The notes beneath the pieces were generated by a model that made no database searches, had not been told where the DNA came from, and worked only from the letters and a program-made list of their open reading frames with translations. This document shows positions 23,982 to 34,976 of a stretch of 64,000 nt of DNA, one piece after another (position 1 is the first letter of the stretch; every line of letters begins with the position of its first letter). Source of the DNA: Cylindrodendrum hubeiense (taxonomy: Eukaryota; Ascomycota; Sordariomycetes; Hypocreales; Nectriaceae); the NCBI GenBank assembly GCA_014621425.1, contig JAANBB010000008.1, positions 248,001 through 312,000 on the forward strand. Reading direction: 5' to 3'. Both the position numbers and the translations under genes were made by a program.

Positions 23982-25506
23982 ATGGACCGAACAACAAGCT
24001 ACTCGGTATTTTTCATCGCGTGTGGCGTCCTGGGTGTGCTGCGATGGTTGGGGCATACCCGGACCAAAAAGGATGTGCGAAATGTATCTGCATATGCCGT
24101 TGGAAGTAAGTAAGCAGGGTGAATATGTAGACAATATGCTCACTGTTGACAACAGAACCATGGGAATACCCGGAGCCTGTCGTGGACTCGGCATTCGACC
24201 TTGACACGACGGAGCCCCCAAGATTCAGGGCGTTTCGGTATACCTATCACCGACAGTACGTGCATTGCGGAAACATTATTGCCAAATTACAATTCTAATG
24301 TCATGAAGCACAATTGACGTTCGAAAGCTCGACGGGAACTCTTGGGTCATTGTATGCTGCATCATCCCACCCTTGCGTTCATAGCTTACAATATGCTTCC
24401 AGCTTGACAAAGATTGGCCGCTATATCATCACACCAAGGTAAAGAGGCTCGCTGAACGCGGCGATAAAATTGTACAAACTCTCCCGCCTGCTAAGGCCGC
24501 CGCTCACGAGCTTTGCCAAGACTTGGGCGAGTTTCTGTCGCGCCGATACCCTCAAGTCTACTCGATCGAACGCTCCCAGAAGGACACTCTAGGATGGAAT
24601 GGTCAGGGTTCCATCACCAAGATTGAGATGCCGGCTCTTGGAGCATCGTATGACCTCACCAAGGAAGATCCCCTTACTGTCGCCGGGCTCCTTCAACCGG
24701 CAGACATCAATATCCTCGTCAAAGGTGACGATGACTACTATCAGCTTGTGGCCATGATGCTGGGTATTGGAGGTGGGCAGCGTCTCAAAGATAAACTTGG
24801 AAGGGGTCTTGCGGACCTCCATTTCGACGGTCACATCCCTCACTATGCAGAGCAGCTTCAGCGACCGCTTGACCGATTCTTGGCTAAGTTGAAGGTCGAA
24901 GCACCGATTCACCGAAACAGTAAGTCTTGATGATGCGGCTTTCAGCATTCTGCTAATTCGATTAATAGCTACGGGTATTACTATTCATGGTAAGTTCATG
25001 TCCAGCCATGCACGACCATTTCTAACACTAAGCAGATGATTTCCACTGGCCAACATTCACAATGGGGCCTGAAGACGACTGGGATCCTAAAATCCGTGGA
25101 CCTGGCGTTGGAACCCCCAGTCACGGAATATGGCAGCCCCCAGGCCCAATCACCGACATTTCCCAGCTTTGGTTTCGCCAGGAACGACAGGTCCTTCGAC
25201 GGCTTCCAAAATCAGGGGCTATCGTTTGGATGGTACACACCTACATTGAGCCGATGGCACAGGTCGCCCATGAGCCAGGGGTTCCGGGTCGGATGGCCTC
25301 GCTTGTACGAAGCTGGGGTGCCGAGTTGGCCGAGTGAGTTTTGCACTAAAGTTGGAGCAACACATAGCTAACCAGATTGATACAGACACAAGGGCCGTCA
25401 TTTGTACGAAGATGTCCTGCTGCCGTACCTTGATGATCTACATAAGAAGCAGGTAGACAATGGTGTTTGCGCGGAGGGAGAGTTGCCAAGCAAGTTTCCC
25501 TGGTAA
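23982..25506 (+). CDS. HODM-like haem-dependent oxidative N-demethylase (DUF3445) family protein
   Basis: Seven exons (23982-24105, 24156-24255, 24309-24351, 24403-24919, 24969-24989, 25036-25333, 25386-25506) encode 407 residues; all phases agree. An N-terminal membrane anchor (YSVFFIACGVLGVLRWLG) is followed by the family blocks: RKLDGNSWVILDKDWPLYH, LGEFLSRRYPQ, HIPHYAEQLQRPLDRF and the hallmark RQERQVLRRLPKSGAIVW. Bacterial relatives are the alpha subunits of dimethylamine/trimethylamine-type monooxygenases, and fungal copies are mostly uncharacterised. Expected chemistry is haem-dependent oxidation of a small N-methylated or similar amine near a membrane. The divergent permease and the C6 regulator downstream suggest uptake plus breakdown of a nitrogen compound. 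Confidence 0.8.
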
Positions 25507-25678
25507 AATGGACTTCGGGGACGAAATGAGGCAACATTTCGCCGTTTGGTAAGGCGGTGCAGTACAAATTATATGTGCCTTTCTAGACAGATTCAACATT
25601 CATTTATACATAGAATAAAAGTCTATCTTTACAGTACTTCATGCTTCCGTGAATATGCCATAGACGCAATCATGATCA

Positions 25679-27211
25679 TCAAAAGAACAGGACTGTCGTT
25701 CCCTCCTCTTTCATCATGCGTTCGAGACTTAGAGGATTCGCCAGCTTCGGATCATCCTCCTTCCACAACGTCTCCAACAGCGTTTTTGTGTCTCGTACAC
25801 TCTGTGCCGAGTACACGCTAGATAGCACACCCAGCCTGCGGCTGATGGCCCCACGGTGCTCAATCGTTCGTGCACAGGATCCGAAGATAGCCAGCGGCCA
25901 ACAAAGCGTTGTTGAAATTGATGAGTCCGGAGGTATTGACTCGATGAGCGGGATAAAATTGTCAAATGCATCTTGGACTTGAGGAGTGTAGCCCGGCCGC
26001 GTATCCATGTAAGAGGCAGATGATGAAGCCAGATATACCAGCAGAGCCTGCTGATATAATCTTCCACAGAGGCAGTGGATCTCGTCATCAGATTCGGGGA
26101 GCCATGATGCGACAGTGAATTGCAACATTTCATGCTCGATTATTGTGTCGTCGGACACTACACCACTGCGGCTTTCGGCAATCCACTGGCGTGCTATTAT
26201 AGATACCCGCGGGATGAGTTGGAAGAGTTCATGGACACATCCAGAACTTGGAGATGTTTGTATAGCGGGAAATAACAGGGCTGAATCGTCAATAACCCAC
26301 TGATCCGACTCAGATCCCATGGTGATGTGCGCGAGGGTCATGGTGTAGGCATATCGCTCCAGCAGAAATGACCTCGTCTCCTCGCCAATTTGGCTGTCTG
26401 GAAGCTTGAGTACCTTCTTCAGCAGCACGCTGGCGGCTCTTAGATGATGAAGCGCAAAGGCACCCGAGTCGGCACGAAATGACTAAGAAGGATTAGTACG
26501 AGTAGCCGGCGAAGTTGAATCATGACTTACCTCGACGATGCAGAGGAGCATGGCTGTGACTAGGAGTGGGACGAGAAGATGATCCTGGCCTTCCGCCAGC
26601 CGTGTGAGCCCAAACTTCTGGCCCTGGATCGCTTGTCCATAATGCAACCACGTCGTTGGCTCAACAGGACCACCGGCGAGGTCTGCATAGTGGATGCCGC
26701 TGCATGCAAGCAGCCCATCGAGAATCAAGTCGTTTGACATGGCCATCGGGATCAGATCAGCCACGAACGGATTCCGTGTCCCTTGGCAGATTGCTATGGC
26801 CTTGTTTGTGCGATGAAGATAATGGTAGAACAATCTCTTGGAGACTGGCCGCCGCAGGTTGCCCATGAGCATTTGTGGATCCAACGGGCGTGGGACCAGC
26901 CGGAGCAACTCCATGATGGAGTCGGTTGAATCGCCGGGGAGAGGCGGAGATGCCGGGGCCACGTCTGACGGAGTTGAAACCGTCACCGTCGACAGAGCCC
27001 CTGCGGATTTGGTCGCCCGGTGTGTTGGATTCGTTCTCCTCAACAGCTCGGCGTGCTTTGCATTCCCCGGCTCTGGCCAAGTGCACAGGATGCCATTTCT
27101 CAGGCAGTTGGCGCAGTGAGGCTGCTCGTCGCTGCACTTCTTGCGCCGTAGCCTACATCCGATACATCCTGCACGTCTTTTTCTCGTCTTTGGGGTCGTT
27201 TCAGGGTTCAT
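25679..27211 (-). CDS. Zn2Cys6 transcription factor
   Basis: Exons 26531-27211 and 25679-26482 encode 494 residues; the open frame begins seven codons earlier but without an ATG. Residues about 12-45 hold a perfect zinc cluster (AGCIGCRLRRKKC...CANCLRNGILC, spacing 2-6-5-2-6). The C-terminal part (LFYHYLHRTNKAIAICQG, DGLLACSGIHYADL, LHHLRAASVLL) is the fungal-specific transcription factor region of the PF11951 type, common in nutrient regulators. It converges on the HODM-like gene with only about 170 bp between stop codons. Its upstream region contains GATA sites, including an overlapping palindromic pair. It is a candidate pathway regulator of the permease/HODM pair. Confidence 0.88.
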
Positions 27212-27243
27212 ATTGTCGCAGGCATGAGTCAAACTGTTGGAGC

Positions 27244-27328
27244 TTATCAGGAAGCTGGCGTTGCGAACCCTAAATACGGGGAGAGCAGCTTATCAGTCCA
27301 GACTCACGGGTTGGCTGTTATCAGATAA
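27244..27328. promoter_or_regulatory. GATA-site cluster upstream of the C6 regulator
   Basis: TTATCA at 27244 and 27290 and the 11-bp palindrome TTATCAGATAA at 27318-27328 give four GATA cores within 120 bp of the start codon. Two are preceded by the same AGC/GC context (GCTTATCAG). Confidence 0.45.
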
Positions 27329-27531
27329 GAGCGTGGGTTGACTCTAGCGTCATTTACTAGTACGACCGTCCCGGTTGTTGGATTTCATGGCTGAAGTGGA
27401 TCCTGAGCAGTATTGAAGGGATATCAAGGCCACCTTGAGGTGTCATTGATCTTCCTATGTTTTCAAACTATCGAAAATACTTCTCATCAAATTTAGGCAA
27501 ACTATATACATGGAATGTCAAGGTTGGTGCT
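27329..27531. other. Short intergenic region
   Basis: Distal upstream DNA of the regulator and 3' flank of the esterase. Nothing else recognised. Confidence 0.5.
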
Positions 27532-29187
27532 TTACCACTCGAAGAGAATCGAGAGCCAGCTTTCAAGGAACGCCAATTGCTCGTCCGACTCAGTGATGTA
27601 ATCCGCTCCCCAAGAATCACCCAGCCACATGGCCTGCTTCTTGTCGCTAGTCGAAGGTGGGAAGTAGGTCAGATTGCTCGACCCATCGCCGTTGGGGTTG
27701 CCAGTGCTGATGAAGTTGACCCAGTACTGCGCCATCTTCTCCTCAATCTCATAATCCTCATCAGTCCAGGTGGCATTGTCATAGCTCGCATAGGGGATGT
27801 TGTTGAAGGTGTACCACAACTCAGAACCATGGTACGCGCCCGATGAGGGGTTCTCCGCCGGGGTGTGTGTCCAGTAGTACACGTAGACGTCAGATTTGGC
27901 ACCTCCAGCGGCCCATGCGTTGCCCCAGAGCCATGCCGAGACGCGAGACAGATCCCGGAAGAAGCTGTTCGTCTGGTTACCAGCAGAGGTGTCGTCGGTA
28001 ACAGGCCAGAGCTCAAGGAAGGACGACGAATAGTTCTGGAACATCTCGCTGAAGTCGGCAGTGTAATCGGCAACCGTGGTTGCGGTGTTCACAGCAGCAC
28101 CAGATTCGTCCTTGTTGTTACCTGTCAAGATGGGTACATCGAGATGCGCATTTAGACGCAGGGATTCACCGTATCCGTACGGGAGCACGTATCCATCAAC
28201 GACAGGCCTCCACAGAGGAGGGTTCATGAACGCAGAAGTCAGATTCTCGAAAACTGTGCCGTCGAATGTCGTGTCCATCAACTGCCCATAGTTGATGAGG
28301 ACCTCGGACGAGAGCTTGCGGGCCTCGGCAATTGTGGAGACGTTGAGGCTGTTCTCGACGAAATCCTTGCCCTGGGATAGGGCACCGGACATGTTGCGGT
28401 GCGAGGTCGCCAAGCCGCCCGTCATGGGGTCCTTTGGGTAGCGAGCACCCGATTCGGCGATGACACCGTTGACAAGGCCTTCGGTGAGGGCGCTGTACAT
28501 GATGCTCAAGGAACTGGCTGAACCAGCGGACTGACCACCAACCACAACCTGGTCGGGGTTTCCGCCAAAGTTCTTGATGTTGTTCTGCACCCATCGCAGC
28601 GCGAACTGCTGATCGAGAATTCCGTAGTTTCCGGAGCTATTGTGTCCCGATTCCTCCGAAAGCTCGGGGTGAGCGAGGAATCCGAACGCGCCGAGTCGGT
28701 AGTTCAAGGTAACGACAATGACGTCCTTGACCGCAAGGCCGGATCCGTCGTAAGTCTTGACGTCGGCAGATCCGCCCTCGAATCGGCCTCCGAAGATCCA
28801 CACGTAGACAGGCAGGTTCTTGGACTTGATGTCAGACGTATGTTTGTATGTAGGTGTCCAAACATTCAGGGTAAGGCAGTCCTCGCTCGTTGCCGTCTTT
28901 CCAGACGAAAAGATGCCGGCCGAGCCACCAGTTGGCTGCGCACACTGGGGGCCAAATTCGGTCGCGTTGAGGACACCTTCCCAGCTCGATGCGGCTTGGG
29001 GCTCCTTCCAGCGGAGGTCGTCAACAGGGGCAGCAGCATAGGGAATTCCCTTGTACACTGTCGCGCCAGAGCGGAAGTTGGACACGGAGCCACGAAGGCG
29101 CCCCTGGGACGTCTTAATAGTGGGGAGCGTGGTACCACTGGCAGACACCACGAGGGCGCCAGCGGTGAGGAATGAGGTCACTCGCAT
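27532..29187 (-). CDS. Secreted type B carboxylesterase, intronless
   Basis: One uninterrupted frame encodes 551 residues with signal peptide MRVTSFLTAGALVVSASG. Catalytic elements: nucleophile Ser in GGQSAGSA, acid Glu in NNKDESGA, His in GAYHGSELW. Other family blocks are YKGIPYAAAPV, SEDCLTLNVW and NYRLGAFGFL. The length is normal for the family. Several NxS/T sites fit secretion. Codon choice is noticeably richer in G/C-ending codons than in its neighbours, suggesting high expression. Substrate unknown; extracellular ester hydrolysis is expected. Confidence 0.92.
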   Translation of the reverse strand: MRVTSFLTAGALVVSASGTTLPTIKTSQGRLRGSVSNFRSGATVYKGIPYAAAPVDDLRWKEPQAASSWEGVLNATEFGPQCAQPTGGSAGIFSSGKTATSEDCLTLNVWTPTYKHTSDIKSKNLPVYVWIFGGRFEGGSADVKTYDGSGLAVKDVIVVTLNYRLGAFGFLAHPELSEESGHNSSGNYGILDQQFALRWVQNNIKNFGGNPDQVVVGGQSAGSASSLSIMYSALTEGLVNGVIAESGARYPKDPMTGGLATSHRNMSGALSQGKDFVENSLNVSTIAEARKLSSEVLINYGQLMDTTFDGTVFENLTSAFMNPPLWRPVVDGYVLPYGYGESLRLNAHLDVPILTGNNKDESGAAVNTATTVADYTADFSEMFQNYSSSFLELWPVTDDTSAGNQTNSFFRDLSRVSAWLWGNAWAAGGAKSDVYVYYWTHTPAENPSSGAYHGSELWYTFNNIPYASYDNATWTDEDYEIEEKMAQYWVNFISTGNPNGDGSSNLTYFPPSTSDKKQAMWLGDSWGADYITESDEQLAFLESWLSILFEW

Positions 29188-29271
29188 GGTGATGGCTCGA
29201 GAAAGGCTGGATGAGGAAACTGTGAACGAGATATGATAGAGCTGGAGAGACGAATAAGTAACTAGGACTGG

Positions 29272-29281
29272 CGTTTATATA
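29272..29281 (-). promoter_or_regulatory. Probable TATA box of the intronless esterase
   Basis: ATATATAAAC reads towards the esterase about 85-95 bp upstream of its ATG, a plausible position in filamentous ascomycetes. Confidence 0.4.
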
Positions 29282-30250
29282 TCATTTCTGCAATAGGAAT
29301 CATTCGTTTCCTACAAAAGGCCGAAAGCGAAACCGAGATGCGTAGAGTTAAAATGTAACGGTCGTCGTCATCGCTGCGTGTGTAGAGTAGGAATTCACAT
29401 GCTCATCCCCATGGCATTATATTATTATCCGTCTGTGTGTTCTGTGTCAAGGGGGAAAAGTGGGCATTGCCGGCACCAAAGAACCGAAATGTGGGCTGGC
29501 AGGTCAGGGGTTGAGGATGCTGTTACTGACGGTAGACCCATCAAGTGCGGTATAGTTTATGTGTAGAAAACGGAATTTCCGAAGACGCGGATTCAATGCA
29601 ATCATTTTGACTATAATGTTTTTTCTTCCTTCTATAACATCCTCCGAGTTCTGACGATACATGTATAAAGTGCCAAGAGTCTCGAACTGTTGCAGCAGGC
29701 AAGGTTCATGGATGCACGGAGAGTCAATGTGAGAAATGCCGCGTGCGACCGAGCCGACTCGCCGAGTCCACTTTTTTGGGTGTGAATCGCACGGTTAACC
29801 CCAGGTTTTTGTAGCATATCCAAGTGCGAATCGCACGGCGCGTACCGTTCCTTGCAGATCTTTAAAACAAGATCGGCCGAGAGAGCAGTTTTACGCGTAA
29901 GCCAGCGTCGTCGCAGCAACAAATATGTATCCACCACCGATAGTCAAGCCGCCAATGTACGTAATATGAGAAGACTGACGGAGCCATTCAAAATCGCCAC
30001 TTTTTGTTTGCGACTACGCAGTTGTGTTTGATAGACGGGACAAAGTGCTGGCTATTGATGCGTTGTGAATATATCTCGTTGAACCATTTTTCGTCTATAG
30101 TAGTAAAAGCTTACAAACACAGTAATGCGTATAACTAACTCCCCTGCCTTCTAAGTGTTGCCGAACTCAAATATACCCTGTATCGCGAAATACCAGGATG
30201 CACCAATCAAACTCAGTCCCTCTATACCATGTCTTCTATATCACTCCTGC
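29282..30250. other. Gene-free stretch
   Basis: Upstream DNA of the esterase and 3' flank of the membrane-protein gene. Only short frames without coding character. Confidence 0.5.
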
Positions 30251-30292
30251 TATTGCACTCCTCCTATTGCACTCCTCCTATTGCACTCCTCC
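30251..30292. repeat. Minisatellite, 14-bp unit, three perfect copies
   Basis: TATTGCACTCCTCC is repeated three times head to tail and followed by TATATTAT. It lies 60 bp beyond the stop codon of the membrane-protein gene, probably in its 3' UTR. Confidence 0.75.
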
Positions 30293-30351
30293 TATATTAT
30301 AGCATCCCCTCCTCAATACCCACACCCTTAAGTCTGTGAGAGTTGGGGTCT

Positions 30352-31334
30352 TCAAACTGCGTTGTTGGAACCATGCGAATGGTGGTGGTGGTGGTGGTGG
30401 TGCTGGCGTTGCTGTTGCTGGGGAGCAAGCTCTTGGCGCTGCTCTTCCCGTCCCTGGGATTGACCGCGGTTGCGGTTGCGGTTTCGCGATTCCTTCCAAG
30501 GTCGAGAGACCAATTCTCCCTGCTCGCTGGGGTCCATCTTGCTCAGGTTGAAACCCAAAACCAGATACATGGCCACGACGACAAACTCTTCGAGAACAGC
30601 CATGCACACAAAGACCGGGACGCTGCCATCGATAATGGAGAAGGTGTGGCTGGGAAGGAATACACAAACAGCCGAGTACACAAGTCGGACGAGGATGAAA
30701 GGCAGAGCTAGTCCCATGACGACAGGGACTCGGGCTTCCTGGGTGGGAACTGAGCTCCTGGACCCAAAGGAGACGAAAAGTGCAAAGGTCATGGCGACAT
30801 ATGCCACAATGTAGAGAACAATGCCGACCTTGCTCGTCGTGGCAATCTTGGGGACACCGGACGATGAAGTAGAACCGCTTGTGCCTCCTGCAATGCTAAG
30901 AATAAGACCCAGGGTGATGAGGAGTTGGACGAGGCGGAATTGCTTGACGGTAAAGCTGGAATTTCCGCGGGCGTTGATCCAATCGACACTGTAAAGCGGG
31001 GTCAGCAATTGTTTCGGAGTTGAACAGACGACTGTGGGGAAGCAGCAATGACTTACAATCTAGAAAGCATTCCCAAAGTGGCAAGCAGCAAAGGGGAGAT
31101 GCCGATGGAGTCGATAATAATTGTGGCCTGAAGAAGACCGGAAGAGTGGTTGCTATAGGTCAAGAGCTGGCAGACTGAGCCAATGACGCGAACCAAGCAG
31201 AGAATTATGGTGTAGATCCAACCGGAGGATCTGCTGAAGCCATGGCGGGAGCAGACGATGATTGCGGCAATCAAGGCGGGGATGTAGACTATGACCTCGA
31301 CGACGGAGACAATGCCTCGAGCGTGAATGGTCAT
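30352..31334 (-). CDS. Seven-helix membrane protein (DUF7702-like) with His-rich tail
   Basis: Exons 31057-31334 and 30352-30988 encode 304 residues. About seven hydrophobic segments are spread over residues 1-220, with family marks SSGWIYTIILCLVRVIGS and GISPLLLATLGMLSR. The tail is soluble and low in complexity: basic RNRNRG, then Gln-rich, then eight consecutive histidines. The gene at 33696-34707 encodes the same fold with matching blocks and the intron at the same place, directly after LGxxSR. I recall this layout as Pfam DUF7702, a fungal family of unknown function. A membrane role is certain from the sequence; receptor, channel or other activity cannot be read. Confidence 0.85.
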
Positions 31335-31795
31335 TGTGGATGTGGATGTGGGGCGATGTTATTAGTCGATAGAGATGGAGATGGGGATGGAGATGGTCGA
31401 AGAATGGACTGTGGAGAAAGTAGGATTGATTGAGTGCGAGGCAGATGAGATTGTATGAGTGGTATGGTGCCAAGAAAAGAGACGAGGACGCAACCAAACT
31501 TATATACAGAAAACGAGGCCGGCTACCTCTCAGAAACAAGCAACGCGGTGACGATGTTTCCCATCTGAATGCGACCCGAAAATGGCAATCGCTTCGAGAC
31601 GCCTTTTGACAGTGAGGCGTAGCGACTGGTGGGAACGAAAACGGGACCCTGAGCGGCAAGTTGATGCCGAAAACGCGGGCGGAGCGAGAATTGGTAATAT
31701 CCGGCGCTAAGCTGCTTTGGGGGGGTATTTCGACGCTGGCTGACGATGCAGGTTTGCCTTGGACTCTACCCTGTAGCAGCAGGTTGGGTGGGTGT
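31335..31795. other. Upstream region of the membrane-protein gene
   Basis: Contains a TATATAAG word on the minus strand near 31499-31506, about 165 bp before the ATG, and a GGAGAT-rich purine run at 31372-31396. A 260-codon open frame crossing this stretch on the minus strand overlaps the first exon out of frame and is not convincing. Confidence 0.45.
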
Positions 31796-32066
31796 CCCAA
31801 CTCCCCTCGCAACGCTAGATTTGCAGTGCATGGCGATTGCTGCAGTAGTTGGGTGAGTGGCTGCTTGAGTCGGCATCCCAACTCGGCTCCCTTAGAAGCG
31901 CTAAAATTGCAGTGAAGCACTCGGGCAACCCCCAAGGCAACCCGCCCAGCCTACGGGCCAATTGAGTAATTCAGTGACGATCCAACTCAACTCCCTTCGC
32001 AGCGCTAAAATTGCAGTGAGTAATTGAGCGACACCTCAACTCCCCTCGCAGCCGTAAAATTGTATT
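31796..32066. repeat. Degenerate dispersed repeat, four copies
   Basis: CCAACTCCCCTCGCAACGCT followed by a short A/T run and TTGCAGTG recurs in diverged form near 31796, 31881, 31982 and 32037, with spacers of about 55-100 bp. All copies point the same way. Confidence 0.55.
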
Positions 32067-33695
32067 GTAGCCTGTGCAGTCAAATGATGTCAGAGCATAC
32101 AACCTCACAGCCCTATGCCACGCCTAGCCACACCAGGGGTGGCTCCTCTCTCCCTACCTCTCCCTACCCCTCCCTACCCTATACCACGGATTTGCGAAAG
32201 CCTAGTCACCACTCTCCACATGTCTCGTCAAGTTTGTTTGATATCACGGTTGTTATCACGGTTGTTGTTGACATCCATCTTCAGAAATACAACCGGATGC
32301 ATAGAAGGTTGAGGACCATCATAAATTACTGTAGGATCCAGGCAGATAACGGCAATACGACTGATTTTCGCAATTGAAACCGACTTCTTCGAAACTCATG
32401 TGGGCCTGTGGTAGCTGCGGGGTGCAAGGAAGACAAGCATTCAACAGTCGGGGATAATGGATATCAGTAGCTCCAGCTTCAAGGGTTATTCCCACTGAAC
32501 GACAATATCGGGCTAGTCAAGACGCAAAGCGTCTTGGTCACGTTGACACATCATTTCGACATCTGTCCTTGCCTAGCTGCATGATGACAGACTACAGCGA
32601 ATGAGCATGGAATATCAAGTCGCAAGCCAATTGAACCTTCGGCATGCCATCCTTCCATCTCCGTTAATGCCGACCTTTGATAAATTTCCGGGGGTGGGTT
32701 CTACCGCTAGTCTGGCTAGTCATTGGGCTTCCTATCGAGTCCTTTCACTTTAATCCCGAGTGACCTTCATTTACCCGGAGCTCTTCGCCAACGTCAATCA
32801 ATCACACTCCCTGAATTTGACCACGTTGTCAACACCTCCACAGTTGTTCTGAACTTTTCTGAGACTCAAACCTTGAGCTACAGCTGACGTACTTCGCTGA
32901 GTCACTGTTTGTCACTGCGCTATTGAGCCCGTGTAAGGCAAGATTGGGGATGTCGACTGACAAGATCGTGCCGAACATGCGGGCAGAGCCGGCGAATGCG
33001 ACGATGGCGTCGCTAGCTGCAGGGTGCGTTAGCTTCTCGTCGATCGTCGAGCATGTTTTTATCCGCAAGTAGTAAATCGTTTAAGCTACCCCGGAATAGA
33101 ACTCGGTAGTGCCAGATGCACTTTCCACATCTCCATACTCGAAACTGCCAATGCATCGAAGCTTCGAACTACCAGCCCTACTTGACGTCACGTTGCAGAG
33201 CCTGTCGACGATGAGACTGACGGCGCCCGCGGCCGGCAAATCGGTGCCGTGTGTGCGGCTGGGAACAGGGACCTGCCAACACGCCAGACCAAGCCGCTTC
33301 GGGGGGAGCATTTCGACGCTAGAGGCCCTGTAAGGCTGAAGGGTCATTGTGGCAAATCAGACGCTAATCCCGAGAGTTTATTGCATTCGTCTTACCCACT
33401 CGGGGTGCTGGCCTCGTCAGTGGGCGTAACGGCCACCCCATGCAGCGTAGGTCTGTCGACGCCGTGCAGGGCTGAGACTCAAGACATTGGCGAAGCTAGG
33501 TCGCCTATTCGGGAATGCATTTCGACACGCAGAATCGTCGAGTATTTATGAACGAGACTGCGCGTCGTCGGTTTCCCCATATCCAGCAAACAATCAGATC
33601 TATTTCCTGTTCCGACAAAGATCCACCTCTTACTTAAAAAAGACTATTACACCTACGAAGCTTACACTTACGAAGCCTCCTCCAACCAAAGAAAA
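32067..33695. other. Gene-free stretch
   Basis: No convincing gene. Short frames at 33081-33551 occur on both strands without family resemblance. The last 100 bp are the 5' UTR of the second membrane-protein gene. Confidence 0.5.
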
Positions 33696-34707
33696 ATGGG
33701 TCACGTCACCTTATCCGACGGCCTGGCCATCTGGCAACTCATTTACTATGTCTGCGCCTTCGGTGGCAGTCTCTGGGTTTCAGCACACCACGGCTTCATG
33801 AAGAGCTCCGGCTGGATCTTCCTCACCATCTTCAGCGTCATCCGCATCATCGGTTGCTCAGCACAGATTGCGACCATCAGATCTGACTCAACAACGCCCA
33901 TCACTATCGCCGTGTTGACAGGATTTTTCGGTCTCTCACCGTTGTTGTTGGCGACGCTAGGGATTGTGTCTCGAGTGTAAGTGCTGCCGACTCTCCCCCT
34001 GTCTCAAAGCAATAGCTTGGATCACGGTCCGCTGGAAAATACTAATAATAAATCTCAATAGGTGGTACTCGATACTCAAGGCCCCATGGAACTTTCTATT
34101 TTCCCTCGGTGCCGTGCGAATCGTCCAGGTCCCAGCCGCCATCGCCCTCATCCTCTGCATCGTCGGCGGAACCTCTGCAGACAACCCGGCCGAGATTGGA
34201 GACCAAGATACTGTCAAGGCTGGAGTGGTCCTGTACTTGATTGTGCTCGTCCTCCTTGCTCTACTTACCCTGGGCGCGGCCATCGGACGCCGCAAGACCG
34301 GGCGTGGTGAGCGCAAATTGCTAGTGGCCGTTTCGATATCGCTTCCGGTCCTCGTGATCCGCATCATTTACTCGTTCCTGGTCGTCTTCTGCAAGAAGCC
34401 CGTGTTTTCGGTTGCGACCGGATCGACAGCTTCGGTCATGACAGGGCTGTTCATGGGCAGGATTGAAGAGATGGTCGTCGTCCTCGTGTACCTCTGGGCC
34501 GGCTTCACGCAGGAAGTCGTACCCGAAACGGACGATGGAGTACAGCGCACCAAGGGCGAGAAGCTAGCGTACAGGGCTGGCAGAGGTGATTTCGGCACGG
34601 GCAAGCTGGGCGCAGTATCCTTTGCCGCACACGCTCTCATCGCCATGTTTCAAGGGAACAAGGAGGACCAATCAGCGCGCCACCCTGCCGAGGACGTTTC
34701 TGTGTAA
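33696..34707 (+). CDS. Seven-helix membrane protein (DUF7702-like), paralogue
   Basis: Exons 33696-33976 and 34062-34707 encode 308 residues. The blocks KSSGWIFLTIFSVIRIIG and GLSPLLLATLGIVSR match the gene at 30352-31334, as do the phase-2 intron that follows and the hydrophobic periodicity throughout. The polyHis tail of the paralogue is absent. The C-terminus is instead a charged segment (QRTKGEKLAYRAGRGDF). Seven membrane helices are expected. Function unknown. The two paralogues lie 2.4 kb apart and are transcribed away from each other, which suggests an inverted duplication. Confidence 0.87.
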
Positions 34708-34976
34708 TACGTCTAACGCATCAGTCAGCAAGAGCTATTCCTATTTTGGTGGGCATTTCGACGCGAAGTGTCGGCGGCGGGGCCACCTCCGAGTGGGTTC
34801 CGGGTCTTCGGCACAGGGTCGTGTCAGCGCGGCGCAAATAATTCGTATCTAGACAAACGACGTCATCGTCAAACCTCATTTCATAGCCCGCATCGTGGCG
34901 GGGTTTTTATTGATAATACCATCTCATTTCAGTCGATCTGACACCTTGGCATCGCGAATACATCTCTACCGAAACC

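Noticed and set aside
31153..31935. 260-codon minus-strand frame
   Set aside because: Overlaps the first exon of the membrane protein in another frame and has no homology-like blocks.
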